From assembly GCF_020184175.1 (NCBI RefSeq), contig NC_065530.1, positions 37,115,260 through 37,179,259 on the forward strand: a stretch of DNA of 64,000 nt, given 5' to 3'. Position 1 is the stretch's first letter; each line of letters opens with the position of its first letter. This document shows positions 1 through 12,350 of this stretch, piece after piece. A program made the position numbers and the translations under genes. Under the pieces are notes generated by a model. That model worked only from the letters and a program-made list of their open reading frames with translations, was not told the origin of the DNA and did not search any database. This stretch comes from Aphis gossypii. Taxonomy: Eukaryota > Arthropoda > Insecta > Hemiptera > Aphididae.

Positions 1-829
1 TTCCATAAAAATTCCAGCTCATTGATAAACCATTGTTTAAACAATACATACTTAACATTTGGCATAACGTTTTTAAACTGAAAATAAGACTCAGGTATTA
101 GTTAATATACTATTAAGATTTTGAACCATTAAGAATTTATTGATTTTATAATGATTTTTCTTCTTTAAAACTGTTTTTTTAATAATATTTTTGGCAGTTT
201 TTTTTAGATACATATTACTCCAAAAGTTACTAACAGCTTAATATAGGCAGTGGCGTAGTTATGATTTCGTTCTGGGGGGGGGATATATAATTTATTGGTT
301 AAACATAAAGTGGGGGGGCTCAATAAGTCAATGATTTAAACATTAAAAAAAAAGGCTCTGTGGGGGATCTATCCCCATATCCCCCCCATAACTACGCCAC
401 TGAATATAGGTAGTGTATATCATACAGTAATAAAAAATATTAAAAAACGTTTTAGTTTATATCTACTAATAATATATAGGTACATTTTTCCAACTATGAG
501 CTAAAATTACAAAAAATATTAATTAAATTCAAATAAGTTCTTTTCAGTAGGTAGGCATTGATTTTAAAATCCAATAATTTATTATTTTCAAATGCATTAT
601 TACAATCCAAATGTGTAACATAGTGAAGTGCTAACTTCCCTCCAAATTTTATTATAGATTTTTTTTCAATGTCAATTCTATAAAAAAAATTTAAAGTTAA
701 TTTAAATAGCTTGTCAAAAATATTTTTGACAATAGATTGCCTAAGAAAAGATCTTTCTCAATTATTAAATGTTCATAACACTAAAATATTGTAAGGTATA
801 ATATTTAATTATTATTTATTGTTTTTTAG
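1..829 (+). other. Intron of the FATP gene (3' part), with one MITE
   Basis: This is AT-rich non-coding sequence ending at the acceptor at 828-829. Apart from the MITE at 248-402, I see no exon or other structured element. The preceding FATP exon lies outside the window. Confidence 0.7.
248..402. mobile_element. hAT-type MITE with 16-bp perfect terminal inverted repeats
   Basis: The element starts with CAGTGGCGTAGTTATG (248-263) and ends with the exact inverse complement (387-402). It is flanked on both sides by the 8-bp direct repeat AATATAGG (240-247 and 403-410), the target-site duplication length of hAT transposons. The 155-bp interior has G-runs on the left and C-runs on the right, giving extended imperfect pairing, and no coding potential. 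The perfect TIRs and duplication indicate a fairly recent insertion. It lies in the FATP intron and does not touch a splice site. Confidence 0.88.
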
Positions 830-2684
830 TGAACACTACAAATAAAGTTGGTGCTGTAGGATTCATCCCATTCATTGGGGAACCATTCTACCCAGTCACA
901 TTGATACGTGTTGACCCAGACACTAATGAACCTATTCGAGGAAAAAATAATCTTTGTATTAAATGTAAAGTTGGTAAGATTTTGTTTTAATTTAATTGTG
1001 TATTATAAGAGGCATAAGAACATGTTTATTAGATTTCTTACAATACATGTACCTAAGCATTAAAACTATTTTTGACCAGAATTTACTTAATTGTTTAGGA
1101 GAACCTGGATTATTGGTTGGAAAAATAAGAAAAACAACTGAGAATTCTTTTAGTGGTTATGTAGAGAAATCAGCTTCTGAGAAAAAAATCATCAAAGATG
1201 TTTTTAGTAAAGGAGACAAAGTATTCAACTCTGGTAACTTTTTAGTACACATCTTGTTTAAAAATAAAAATGAACAACATTTTAACAATATATCTATTAA
1301 AAAATTTATTTTAAAATTTAGGTGATGTGCTAATTCGGGATGAATATAATTTTTATTACTTTAAAGACCGTACTGGAGATACTTTCAGGTAAAATGAATA
1401 TAGTATTTATAGGTTAATAGGACTATCGGTTAAAAAACTTCCAGATGATCAGATTGGAATAATAAAAAAAAAAAAAATTATCATAATTTATAATTTACTG
1501 TGTTAAAATATTGCCAATTTATTGAAAAATTTAATAGATAAAAATTATTATTAATAAATAAAAATAATTTATAAATAGGTAATAAATTATTGTTAATAAC
1601 TAATACACATGAGCTATGTTTCTGACTTTCGCCACTATGTACTATAATCTCATATGTGTTTTATATTGTGTGTGCAATGCAGAGTTAATGCAAGTTAATA
1701 ACTTTTTTTACCACAGCGTAATGGATGGGAATTTGTTTTTACTATACGTTATACAATGTGCATCATGCATGCTTAAATGGTGTAGGAACAATGATATTTT
1801 AAAAATGGTTAATTGAAGCATGATTGAAGTTTTACTTCTCTTATTGTGTTTTAAAAATATCAACAATCTAAATAAATTGTGATTCTGGATTTAGTATAGA
1901 AATTTTAATAGATGTATCAATAACTATGCTTACATCCCAAGTTATCTATTTTATTATACATATTTAAGTGAAAGGAAAAAATGAATTACATCCCATATAT
2001 TTTTAAACTCTAGAAATAAATAAAAGAAATAAAAAGAGTCTTCTCCAAATATTAATATGTTTCCAAAATGTTAACATTGGAATAATGTAATTTTTAATAG
2101 GTAGTTTAAAATTCTAAGTATTATTTAATTGATTAAATTAAATTTATAGGTGGAAAGGTGAAAATGTTTCTACATCAGAAGTGGAGGCTGCTATTAGTAA
2201 TATAGTAAAATTAAAAGATTGCATCGTTTATGGAGTAGAGGTAATTTACAAAATTAAAAATACCTACTCTATGTTTGTATTTAAGTCATTATTCTATCAA
2301 CTTTGTATAGATACCACACACAGAAGGAAAAGCCGGAATGGTCGCCATTGTAGATGAATCTAATGATTTAGATTTGGATAAATTATCTGCTGGAATTAAC
2401 AAATCATTGCCAGCCTATGCACGGCCATTATTTTTACGAATTGTTAAGACACCTGTGTCGCTAACTGGTTAGTTTATTTTTCATTTAGTTTTCAAGTAAT
2501 TTTAATCATACTGTTTTATAAATATGTAGGTACGTTCAAGATGAAAAAAAATGATGTCCAAAACGATGGATTTGATCTTACCAAAGTTGTTGAGGATCCT
2601 TTATATTTTAATGAAGGAAAGAAGTTTGTTCCACTCACTCAAGAGTTACACGACAGCATTGTAAACGGAGCAAAGAGATTATAA
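830..2684 (+). CDS. Fatp: Long-chain fatty acid transport protein / very-long-chain acyl-CoA synthetase (FATP, SLC27 family), C-terminal six exons
   Basis: Six exons join in frame with GT-AG introns: 830-973, 1099-1233, 1322-1388, 2150-2240, 2311-2467 and 2530-2684, ending at the TAA at 2682-2684. The joined protein reads NTTNKVGAVGFIPF..., then DRTGDTFRWKGENVSTSEVE, the signature of the FATP/very-long-chain acyl-CoA synthetase family, and near the end the family's TGTFKMKK segment. Members activate long and very long fatty acids to CoA esters with ATP and promote their uptake; they are membrane proteins of the ER or plasma membrane. Only the C-terminal adenylation half is present (about 250 residues of a usual 620-650). 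The N-terminal part, including the membrane segment and the ATP/AMP motif, must lie left of the window; the first exon starts mid-codon after a good acceptor (TTTTTTAG). No frameshift or stop is seen, so it appears intact. The closest class is FATP1/FATP4; the exact paralogue is not decided. Confidence 0.95.
1389..2149 (+). other. FATP intron
   Basis: AT-rich intron between the third and fourth visible FATP exons. The short open frame at 1616-1816 has no family resemblance and lies wholly inside the intron. Confidence 0.7.
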
Positions 2685-3260
2685 ACTGTTTTAAAACTAT
2701 TGTACATTAAGACGTATTGGTTTGAAAGGGATTTACATTTAAGTTTTTAGTAATAGCATGTGTGTTCGAATTGTTGTTTTCCTAATTTACTTTGTATCAT
2801 ACAATGCTAAAAAACAAAACCAAAGACTTAACATTTATTAGGGTAAAAGCTGTGATTCTTTTTTTTGTACATCAACTATACAATAAGTTTGGTTTTTTAC
2901 GATATTTCATCATTATGTGTATTTTAAATAAAAGTAAATTGTTATAGTAATTGGTATTAGATTACTGGTACTAGTGGTACTGGCACTAGTCTAATATTAG
3001 ATCCATTCTTGTACACAATTTTATTGAAATTACTATTAAGATTCCATGTGTTTCAATATAGGTATAATAGTGTTAAATACTATTAATAATAATTTTAGAC
3101 AAGTAAAAATAGGGAATAAATTACTTTAGTTTATATGTGATGATTTTTGAGATCGGATCAAATTATATTTATGTAAATTTTTCTTGTTTTTATGTGCTAA
3201 CACTTTTGAATACCTATTTATATACCAATAAAATACTTGTTAAAAAAAAAAATAATGTTT
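2685..3260 (+). terminator. FATP 3' UTR with polyadenylation signals
   Basis: After the FATP stop codon, AATAAA hexamers occur at 2927-2932 and 3227-3232, the second followed by an AAAAAAAAAA run. Either could be the cleavage signal. A short self-similar stretch with repeated GGTACT/ACTAGT units (about 2958-2990) lies between them. Confidence 0.5.
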
Positions 3261-4688
3261 AATTATATATTATACAGGTTTAAAATGTTTGTAAATTGTA
3301 TATTTTAGTGATTGTAAATCAATAGTATTTAACTACTAAATTAAATATTTTACCAGTATCAATTTACTTAATAAAGTTATGAGTATGAAAAGAATACCAA
3401 ATTATAAATGTTTATCAAAAGTGCAACATCCTTCATATTATAGCACTGAATTTCATAGTCATTATTTCATTAAAATTATCATATTAATTTGAAACAACCA
3501 GATAATTAAAACTAACCTAACATTATGTAATATAGTATTGCCTATTTGGGAAAATGAATAGTCGAGAGAAAATCATCAAAAACAAAAAAAATAAATCCAT
3601 ACAATCATTAAAATTTTATTTTATAAATATGTTGATATTCATTTATTTTTACAATATAATCATTACCTATTTGTTTTTTACTACAATAATATTTGAGATA
3701 AGTAGGACTTGCAGTTAAATCATAAGCTATATCATCTGCATTTTAAGGCCTCGCAGATATTAAACAGTTATAATTAAAAACACATTTCAATCAAAAACAT
3801 TTGTATTTTAAATTAGTCAAATAAAATTGCTCATTAAATTTAAATGCAATTTTATTTAAAATTAACATCTAATATATTACCTATTTATTATCTTCTTGCA
3901 TTAAGAATTTGTTGTCATAATTTAACCTAATATTGGTATAGTAATCTGTTTCTTTTAAATATTAAAATAAAGTGTAACAAACGACATTTGAAAGTACTTA
4001 TGCATATACATATGGTAATAAGAAAATTAAGTGTTTTTAGAGGTATTTAATGAACAAAATTAAAAGATTATATAATATGTATTTTTTTTATTATTTAAAA
4101 AAAAAAAATAATATAAATGTTCAAATCACTTATGATTGACTTAGGCATATAGATACGACTCACATATTATGTATGTTGAGTAGTAGTAAATAACAATAAT
4201 CTCAACCAATAATTGGTATTATTATTTTAATATAACAGTTATACTATTCACAAAAAACTGAGTACAAAATTATTATTAAAACAATTCAATTATTTTAAGT
4301 TTAAACATTTAAAAAATCAAAATATGTTTTAATAATTTTATCATGATATTACAATTTTTAGCAGGTTTCAGAGATAATATAAATACTAATTGGTTATGAT
4401 TTGATATAAAAAAAAAAGTAAAAATATTGATTTGAAAATTTGAATTAAACAATACTCTCATCCATTATTTTAAGCATTTTGAGTTTTAACATAAATAAAA
4501 CTAGGCTATTCAAATTTTGTATCTAACCAAAACCAAATTTTAAAAAAGTCCTAAAATAATCTAAAAGTATTATGATGGTAACTTGACAAAACAGTAATAT
4601 ACTTGATAATCATAATTCTTTTTAATTTTTTTAGTGATTTCCATTGATTTTGTTCGTACAAAGTTTGAAACAATTACAAGGCAAACAT

Positions 4689-4793
4689 ACACTCACACAC
4701 TGCCGCTGTGGTAGTAAAATAATGTTTTATTGGCGGTGCAAGTCAATTATGTTAAACTGCGTTTTACCACCACAATGGTAGTGTACACAAACC
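4689..4793. repeat. Imperfect inverted repeat (hairpin element)
   Basis: The arms around 4689-4719 (CACTGCCGCTGTGGTAGTAA core) and 4761-4793 (TTTTACCACCACAATGGTAG core) are inverse complements with several mismatches, separated by about 40 bases. Composition is clearly less AT-rich than the surroundings. It may be a small MITE relic; no target duplication was identified. Confidence 0.5.
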
Positions 4794-5612
4794 TTTAAAT
4801 TTTCGAGTTCAGTTCAAATAATTGTCTTTTCCAGATTGATTTTTAAACTATTAATACAATCACTAATAAAAATCATAATTAAATACATGTATAATAAATT
4901 AAAAAATCTATATTTAATATTAAATTTTAATACATACAATTTTATTAAAATAATAATAAATTTATGTTCAACAAAATAGTTATTGTATTTATTTAATTTA
5001 ATAATCCAGTTACTGCAACTATAACATTGCACAATTAAATGATGTCACTTTAACACATCATCATTTTTAGATTTATAATAATATAGTTATTGTTGAGAGT
5101 TTGAGACTATTTCTTTAACCTAAATATACATGTACAATACGTCTTATAAAATGATTTTTTATACAAAGTCATTTTTTTCAATTATTAATTAATAAATTAC
5201 TGAGTTCGTAAAAAAAATCTAATAATTAAGACATAATATATACTAGGTTCTTATAAGTAACACAAACTTGAACACTTGTAGTCTGCATATATTTAAATAA
5301 AAAAAATAATTGCTATGTATAAATTATAACTTATAATAGGTAGTAAATACATATTCTATAATAATGCCTTCATAATAAGTAATTAAAATAATATCTAATT
5401 GTACCAAAATACTATATTTTAGTCACTTAAATAAAGTACTTTTATTAAAAGGTTTTTTTTTTACATTTAAAGATAATAATAATAATAATAATAAAAAAAA
5501 ATATTAAATATTTTGAATCATATTAAGTTATAATAAATTAATACATACAATTCAAAGTTATATTAGACACTTTCGTTAATGACCCTATAACTATAATAAA
5601 TAAAGAAGAACT

Positions 5613-5809
5613 CAGGGGTGGATACATAACATACTAAACAATTGCCTGCGATGCACATGTTTAAGGGATTACAAACATAATATTGTATATAATCTATATT
5701 TTTTATATATTATATACCACCTATATATCTGTATTATAAGTCAGCCATATTAAGGTCTAGAGAGATAGCTTTAAGTTCTTTTGGACATGATGTATTAAAT
5801 CTACCCCTG
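5613..5809. mobile_element. Probable hAT-type MITE relic
   Basis: The left end CAGGGGTGGATAC (5613-5625) and right end ATCTACCCCTG (near 5799-5809) are imperfect inverted repeats, resembling the CAGGGGYGGATC ends of the hAT relic at 18.7-19.4 kb. The interior is AT-rich and non-coding. I could not find a convincing 8-bp target duplication. Confidence 0.5.
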
Positions 5810-7041
5810 AATAAAATAGCGTATAAAATGAACACAAATGGGTAGGTAATAAATAAAAAAAAAAACAACAAAATAATGAAAATCCTACTTTGGTACCTAA
5901 CAATTTATTAAATACATTCAAGTTTAGAAAACTAAATTACATTACATGAAAATTAATAATTGTATTAAAACTAACATTACTAGGTACTAATTTTCACATA
6001 ATATCTCTATTAATTGTAAAGTTGTCTACATTTTTTAAGAAAAAATATCGTTATTTTTTCAGTATTTATAAGTGAGAAACACAATTCAACATCATTTCAA
6101 CCAAACATAAAGTGATTTGTACATTTGAGACACATTGAATTATTAAAAGAATAAATTAATTCAATATTTTTAGTCTATTTAATGATATGTTTCATAAGTT
6201 ATTTTGAAAATATATGAAACAAGTTATTATTTTTTTAATTTGTAAATTATACCTACATTATGTATTTACAATATTATACAAAATAGAATAAAAACAAAAT
6301 TATTAATTCATCATTGAATTATCTATATATATTTTTTGCAACTCACAAGTCATAATACGGCGAGTACCTACACAAGTGATGAACAAAATTAGTTAACATA
6401 TATCTTACACACATCATTGAAACTTAATGTTATATTTATGTTAATGAATAAACATTTAAATACATGCAAAAAAAGGAAATACATTTAGAATTTAGACTGA
6501 TTTAATTATTTAGTTTTGACTTATTATTATTATTATTTTTTAATATAGGTATAATAATAAATAATATTAATAATAGACCTAGATATCTTTTTTTTAATGT
6601 AAATAGTTATTTTAAATAAACAACAAATATAAGTGAATATTAAAACTCACAGAAATATAAACAAGATTCATAATTGAAACAAATATTATTTTTGTAGTTA
6701 CAAGTATATGTGAGATATATGCATGTAATCAAGTCTTATTAACAAATTAAGATACTCAGTGATAAAAATAAATATCTTTAAATTATATTTCCAAGCTAAA
6801 TACTTAACAAATGTTATCAACTAAATGATACAAGTATTGTTTTTTTTTTTGAATTATCAGAAACATGTACTCATTCTCACCATAAATTGATTCATACATT
6901 AGTTATCTTCACAGAATGCACAGTTGATTAATTTCTGTTTTATTTACGCCCATATTTGAATTAGTTGGTTAGGAATAAGTCATGATAGTAAAAAATTTGT
7001 TATTTTTCATGGATACTAATCCACACAAATATTTATGTGCT

Positions 7042-8052
7042 TTACACATTTGTTGATATTGTAACATTAATTCCTAAATTTCCATTATCCGCAAAGAGTT
7101 GTGCTGTACTTGTATCGAACACCAAGCAGTCTGAATTTAAAATTGCTGTTGAAACTCCTTCATGTATACTTCTTGGTGTAGCTTCCCATGCTAAACGTCT
7201 TCGATGTCCATTAAGTTCTAGTCTGTAAGCAAAATTTTCACATTGTTTTCGGCTGCCAATCAATTGAACAATAGCAAAGAACTGTTGGTGTCCTTCATAT
7301 TTTTCTTGCTTCTCAAGAACAAGCATAAAATGATGGCCAAAACATGATTGCATCATGACCCAATCCACTGCACCAGGCAGATTTATGTCTGTTGCTAAAA
7401 ATACTATATCTTCTCCTTGTAAAGTTGTTATAGATTTATGTGCAACCATTAAGTGTTCCATGACTTGTTCCAACCCACCTTGCCATTTACACGAAGCACC
7501 TGGACATGGACAAGTGTATGGGCGACATTCACATAATTCTTCATGTTCGACCTTTTCAGAATGTAATAATGATACAGGGCAACCCGAAGACGAATATTTA
7601 CAAGGAAACATGACTGTTGAAGCTACTTTTTCCATGGCTAAATTGCGTATGTTTCCAAGTGGACCACGGCATGTTGGACAACAATTGAGTTTTGGTCGAC
7701 ATGTACTACAAACTAAATGTCCGCTTTGGCATTGCAATATTGGAGGTAACACATAATCAAAACAAACAGGGCATTCAAAAAGTGACGCTAAATCAGCTGA
7801 TATAGATGCAGAATTTGAAGCAGATCCACCATTGTGAGAGCTATTACTGCCTACAGCACTTCTTCGCTTTGTCCCACCACCACTTGGTAATAAAACACTG
7901 ACAGTGCCAACACTAGCAGTTGGATTACCAATTGATGTTCCACCACTATTTGATCCACCAGATCCACTCATCCTTGTTTCTTGATCAGTGACTAAATGGT
8001 GGTTAAATTCCACAATACCACTGTTATTGGAAATGGAGGTGTTTTCTGCCAT
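7042..8052 (-). CDS. sina: Seven in absentia (SIAH-type) RING E3 ubiquitin-protein ligase
   Basis: A single uninterrupted 336-residue frame starts with ATG at 8050-8052. Residues 1-90 are a low-complexity Gly/Ser/Asn-rich leader. A C3HC4 RING follows with ligands Cys94, Cys97, Cys108, His112, Cys115, Cys118, Cys125 and Cys128 (ECPVCFDYVLPPILQCQSGH). Then come the SIAH-type zinc fingers (Cys151-Cys203 region, CKYSSSGCPV and CPCPGASCKW) and the TRAF-like substrate-binding domain to the C-terminus. SIAH proteins bring E2 enzymes to substrates for proteasomal degradation; in Drosophila sina acts in R7 photoreceptor fate by targeting Tramtrack. Length and order match the family, and the intronless coding region fits a compact insect gene. 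No stops, frameshifts or missing ligands are visible. It is divergent from the dsRNA-binding gene. The family assignment is very secure. Confidence 0.98.
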   Translation of the reverse strand: MAENTSISNNSGIVEFNHHLVTDQETRMSGSGGSNSGGTSIGNPTASVGTVSVLLPSGGGTKRRSAVGSNSSHNGGSASNSASISADLASLFECPVCFDYVLPPILQCQSGHLVCSTCRPKLNCCPTCRGPLGNIRNLAMEKVASTVMFPCKYSSSGCPVSLLHSEKVEHEELCECRPYTCPCPGASCKWQGGLEQVMEHLMVAHKSITTLQGEDIVFLATDINLPGAVDWVMMQSCFGHHFMLVLEKQEKYEGHQQFFAIVQLIGSRKQCENFAYRLELNGHRRRLAWEATPRSIHEGVSTAILNSDCLVFDTSTAQLFADNGNLGINVTISTNV

Positions 8053-8450
8053 GTAAAGTTAACAAATAATCATGAGTGTATTTAATCAAGTCTTTGGTAT
8101 TGAGACACATGAGAACTGAACTAATGCAAACCAAATTAATTGTTTGGTATTTAACACGAGTTGTCAGAAAACAAACAATAATTTGAAAATCGAAACAACC
8201 CAGGATTCGGCGAACTTCCTAATGTTGTCCATTTCTTATTTTGTATTTTAATTTAAATCTAGTTATATACAAATGAAGCTAAAAACATGTAAGTACCTCG
8301 CGCGTACTTTGGATGTTATTTTTTGATTCGCTGTTAATCACGAACTGCTGTCCTTTGATCGAAACATGTCCAAATAGGTAAGTATAAATAATTTGGACGT
8401 CCGGCGTCGGGCGAATAGAACAAAATTGAACGCACTTAATAAGAATAATA
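8053..8450. promoter_or_regulatory. Candidate shared promoter region between sina (-) and the dsRNA-binding gene (+)
   Basis: This gap between divergent genes is much richer in CG dinucleotides than its surroundings, notably 8290-8440 (CTCGCGCGTAC, GTCCGGCGTCGGGCG). On the plus strand an excellent donor, AAATAG|GTAAGTAT, sits at 8378/8379 and could end a 5' UTR exon that splices to the acceptor at 9998-9999. The three-codon frame ATG TCC AAA TAG just before it would then be a small upstream ORF. On the minus strand, a donor near 8299 and an acceptor near 8125 might define a sina leader intron. Start sites cannot be fixed from sequence. Confidence 0.4.
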
Positions 8451-9999
8451 ACGTTTAACTATAATGTTTTTTTAAGAGTGTTAATCAATAGTTATTTCAT
8501 TATTTTCACTTTTTTGTATTGATAAATAAACAGACAGAGCCGAAACGCATGAAAACCGTAAAAAAAAAACAAATTAGTATGAGTAAACCTACACTTATAA
8601 TACACTATTGCAGTATTGCCATAGAACATTACCCTGCTATTCATATGACAATCATTTTATCTATTCATCTTCATATTCATACGATAACGACATTGTAGCA
8701 TTGTACAAGGAGATTACATGGTTACAGTGTCGCCACACCTTGGACTAAGGGGAATAATATTTTGGTCTAAAAAATGTGTACAAAAAATTAGTGAACACTG
8801 GAAGTCAATACTTTTTTAGAACTCTAAAGTATCATAAAAATTAAAAACTTTAATACCTGGAAAATTAAATGCATTAGGTCCACCAATATATGCATTTTTT
8901 CCAGCAAGTAAAACTATTGTTTTTTCTAATAACTTAATATTTAATGGAAATGTAATACATTTCTGTGTTTCAAAATCATTCTTAACTTCATTATATCATT
9001 ATAGGTATTCATTGGTCTAATAATAAAACTCTGAATCGGATGTTATGACAATTTATTTTTCTATAACTGTTTTATAGTAATAACATTTTCATATTTTAAA
9101 CAAAAATATTTTATAGCATATTGATTAATGATCACCAAACTTGCTTCAAGTACCTAATAGGTAAATCAATATTTTGATATTTTAATAATTAATCAAAAAT
9201 ATTTACCATTTTCTGAAAGTTAAATCTATACTTTATACATAGTAGGTTATATAGGTAGTTATATTGTTTTTAAAGCACAAAAAAGTTACTTATTTTTATT
9301 ATAAACAACATACTTTCGTTTAATAGTTACAAAATTAAATGCTAATATATTTTTTGTTTGAACAAATTTGCTTTAACACGTCTGAGTTGACTTCAGGAAC
9401 GAATAAAATTCTATATAAAACATTTTAAAGTTAACTTTTGTTAACAACGCATTGTTTTTAAAACTGACACTTGAAGCTGTTTTTAAGGCTGTTTATAAAA
9501 TGCTCATCAATGAAAAAGTTATAATATATCAAAATAATCTATGTTAATTAACAATACGTCGCAATAACAGTTAATTTTTTTTTTTTGTTTTCTAAAACGT
9601 TATATCCCGTTTAAAACGGAGCGTATTACCTACTGCTTAGTCAATGTGGAATATTAAGATATTATGTTTAAAATAAGATGTTTTTTTTTTTTTTGAAATC
9701 ATTATTTCAAGAATGTAATTGAAACTAATAAAGTAGGTATTAACGTATATTATGGATAGATACTTGCTTGCAGGTTACTATAGTTTCAAATGTGATAAAC
9801 AATAGGTAACAGTAATTTAACAAAATTATTTTTTAGACTCAACAATAAATTTAAATTTTACAAATTTTACTAATTCTTATTTACACTATCTACTTTTTAT
9901 TAATTAATACTAATAAATATGACAACAATGGACTACAATGTATAAAAAATTACACAAAATGAGTTTTTCACCAAATAATTAATGTTGATTTTTTAATAG
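8451..9999 (+). other. Probable first intron or upstream region of the dsRNA-binding gene
   Basis: AT-rich sequence with no coding signal, ending in the acceptor TTTTTTAATAG at 9999. If the donor at 8379 is used, this is the first intron of the dsRNA-binding gene. Confidence 0.4.
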
Positions 10000-10011
10000 C
10001 TGAATGATTAC

Positions 10012-11805
10012 ATGGAATTGGCTAGATATGATTTGAAACAAAAACAAATACAAAACTGGATAAATATTAATTCAAATCAGCCAGAACACTCAAAACACTC
10101 AAGTCAGTCTGAATTATACGAAGAGGAAAAAAAGTCAATGTTTACGACTGTCAATAATTTTATGACTGAGCTCATAATCGATAAGGATCGTTTGAAAGAT
10201 TCTAGTAAGTATAGAATTAGAAAGATTGTCATTTTTAAAATAAATACTATTAATAAAATAATATTACAATAACATTATGATTATATTAAGGATTGTACCT
10301 AACCATTTCTGAGGAAAAGATGATGTTGGATGATTTTAATGCGCGCATAAAGACAGCCCATGATATTATTAATCTACTAAATGGTCTGATACACATAGAA
10401 AAGACTACTTGGATATCATCAAATCCTAATGGAACTAATCAAAAACAAAGTAAATTATTCTGGTACCTACCTAATTTATAATGGCATTAGCATATTAAAT
10501 TACTTCAAAATGAGAAATGTAAATTTTTTTAGTTATATTAATAAGAATCTATTTTTTTTTTTTTTTTAATATATAGGTATTCAATATAATACGTTATATA
10601 TATACAACTGATTAAATAGAAAAAAAAATATGAAATAAATTCATATTATATTGCTTTTAATTTTTTAATCTATTTTTAATAACAGAAACTATCTTGAAAT
10701 CAATGATAAGAGTACCTATATAATAATATTATATTATTAACATTATTATAGCGTTAATATTGTTACTTTATAGAATTTAAAGAATTAAAAAAGAAAATAA
10801 ATTGGATGGAAAAATCAATAGATTTGGCTGTTAAAAGATACAATGAAATGAGAGTATTTTTAAATCTTCCAAAGGACGATTTGTATTCAGAAATAAAAAC
10901 TCAAACAAAACCATTTCAATTAGATTATATGTCTAAACAAAAAAGACAAGAAATAGTATGAATCAAACACGGTCAAAATATAAATGTCTTGTTTAAATAC
11001 AATTATTTTTGTTGTTAAGGAACGTAAATTTACATTCAAAGAAACAGAACTCATTTTACCTGATTTGAGATCACCAATGGAATTGTTAAACAGTAGAATT
11101 GTAGATCACGGTATCAGGCCAACTTATCGGTTCCTTAGGAGAAACACATCGGGCCAACAATTTATCTACAACTACTCATGTTCATTGTTTGGGATGTATG
11201 GTGAGTGAATAATGTAATTAATTATGTTGTTATAAAGAGTTATCGAAAGTTGTTTTAAGTTGAAGGAAGTGGTACCAGCAAGTATGAGGCGAAAAAAAAT
11301 ACAGCTGCTGAAATGTTGCGTTCAATTATAAGAAAACAGAAAAGCCGAACTCTTTCTTCCCATATAAGACCTTTCAATGACAGAGAGTAAAAAAAATTAT
11401 ATTAAATGTATTTTTTTGTGTAATTATAAGTATAAATACAACACATTTTTGTACAGGTTAAGAGACATGAGCCCGCTGATTAAGTTTAAAGCAAACCATG
11501 TGGAAACATTGAACAATGAATGCGTTAAAAATTTGTATCAATTACCAATTTATACACTTCTATCACAGCCCAAAAATGATTACAGGCTGGCAAATCATTA
11601 TTCAGTGCAATGCAATGCAATGGACTTAGTTGCAATAGGTATGTAGTTTAAAATAATTTTTCTAAATGCTTATTTGATAAACTTTTTAAAATAATTGTAT
11701 ATTAACATAGGACACAGTAACAAAAGATCGACAGCTAAGCAAATGGCCGCACAAAATATCTTAAACTTACGGGAAAAGTTATTTTCAAAAAAAATATTCT
11801 CTTAA
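10012..11805 (+). CDS. Two-dsRBM double-stranded RNA-binding protein with N-terminal helical region (Loquacious/R2D2/PRKRA-like)
   Basis: Seven exons splice in frame: 10000-10204 (ATG at 10012), 10291-10449, 10774-10955, 11020-11200, 11260-11386, 11457-11638 and 11711-11805 (TAA 11803-11805). All junctions have GT-AG and matching phases, giving 372 residues. Residues about 196-263 form a dsRBM (PMELLNSRIVDHGI ... GTSKYEAKKNTAAEMLRSI), and about 300-362 a second, more diverged one (NECVKNLYQLP ... KRSTAKQMAAQNIL). The basic KK/K patch and Ala-rich helix that contact RNA are present in both. Such proteins partner Dicer or PKR-like enzymes. Residues 1-178 are charged and helix-prone (e.g. FKELKKKINWMEKSIDLAVK) and match nothing I recognise; this could be a fused or lineage-specific extension. 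There is an in-frame LNDY before the ATG, so an upstream coding exon is possible. Part of its 3' end is duplicated in inverse at 13421-14083. Confidence 0.82.
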
Positions 11806-12246
11806 CTCAAAGATAAGTATATCTGTGTACATATTTCCAATAATAATACGAGGTTAGCTTAGGCTCTGACGGGCGAGACCATTTTTGATCAAAACGTACG
11901 TACCCTTCCTTGTTCGACCAAATTAAAAAAGACTGATTCCCTTTTCGGCTTAAACAAAATTTTTTGTAAAATTATGGCAATTACATAATTATGTAATTTT
12001 GAACATTATTAATAGTATAAGTTGTATAAAATATAGAAAATTATTTAAAATATAGGAGTATCTATATTGACATTATTTTTATATTAAAATGTCACAATAT
12101 GTAGCTCCGTTAGGTACGTTAGCACTACCATTTTTAAATGTTAATAGGTATCAAACCTAGACAGTATTATGTACTTTTTTTGTACGATTTTGTATTTTTG
12201 ATATGTAAAATTTTGACAGCCCCCCAAACCCAAACAAAATACGATT
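11546..12246 (+). repeat. Inverted duplication, left arm (original 3' end of the dsRNA-binding gene)
   Basis: This covers the end of exon 6, the last intron, exon 7 and about 440 bases of 3' flank. Its inverse complement is found at 13421-14083 with scattered mismatches and small indels. Landmarks shared in opposite orientation are CGAGGTTAGCTTAGG, GGTACGTACG-type sequence, the perfect palindrome AATTACATAATTATGTAATT, and AATCGTATTTTGTTTGGGTT at the inner edge. The left arm has about 35-40 extra bases just after the stop codon compared with the right arm. Confidence 0.9.
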
Positions 12247-12350
12247 TTCCTATGCGCATGCTGGAATAATGTAAATATGTGAGATACGTAGCGTGATTGT
12301 AAAATGTAACTTTACGTATAGAAATTCCACCTGAATAATGACTATGTGCG

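Larger units (their letters stand above)
3261..7041. other. Intergenic, including the probable 3' UTR of sina
   Basis: This AT-rich sequence separates the FATP 3' end from the sina stop codon; the two genes are convergent. No exon could be supported. It holds a small hairpin element (4689-4793), a probable hAT-type MITE (5613-5809) and a (TAA)n tract near 5475. The part just below 7041 is probably sina 3' UTR, whose end is unknown. Confidence 0.6.

Noticed and set aside
7355..7756. 133-codon plus-strand frame
   Set aside because: It is the antisense shadow of the sina coding region.
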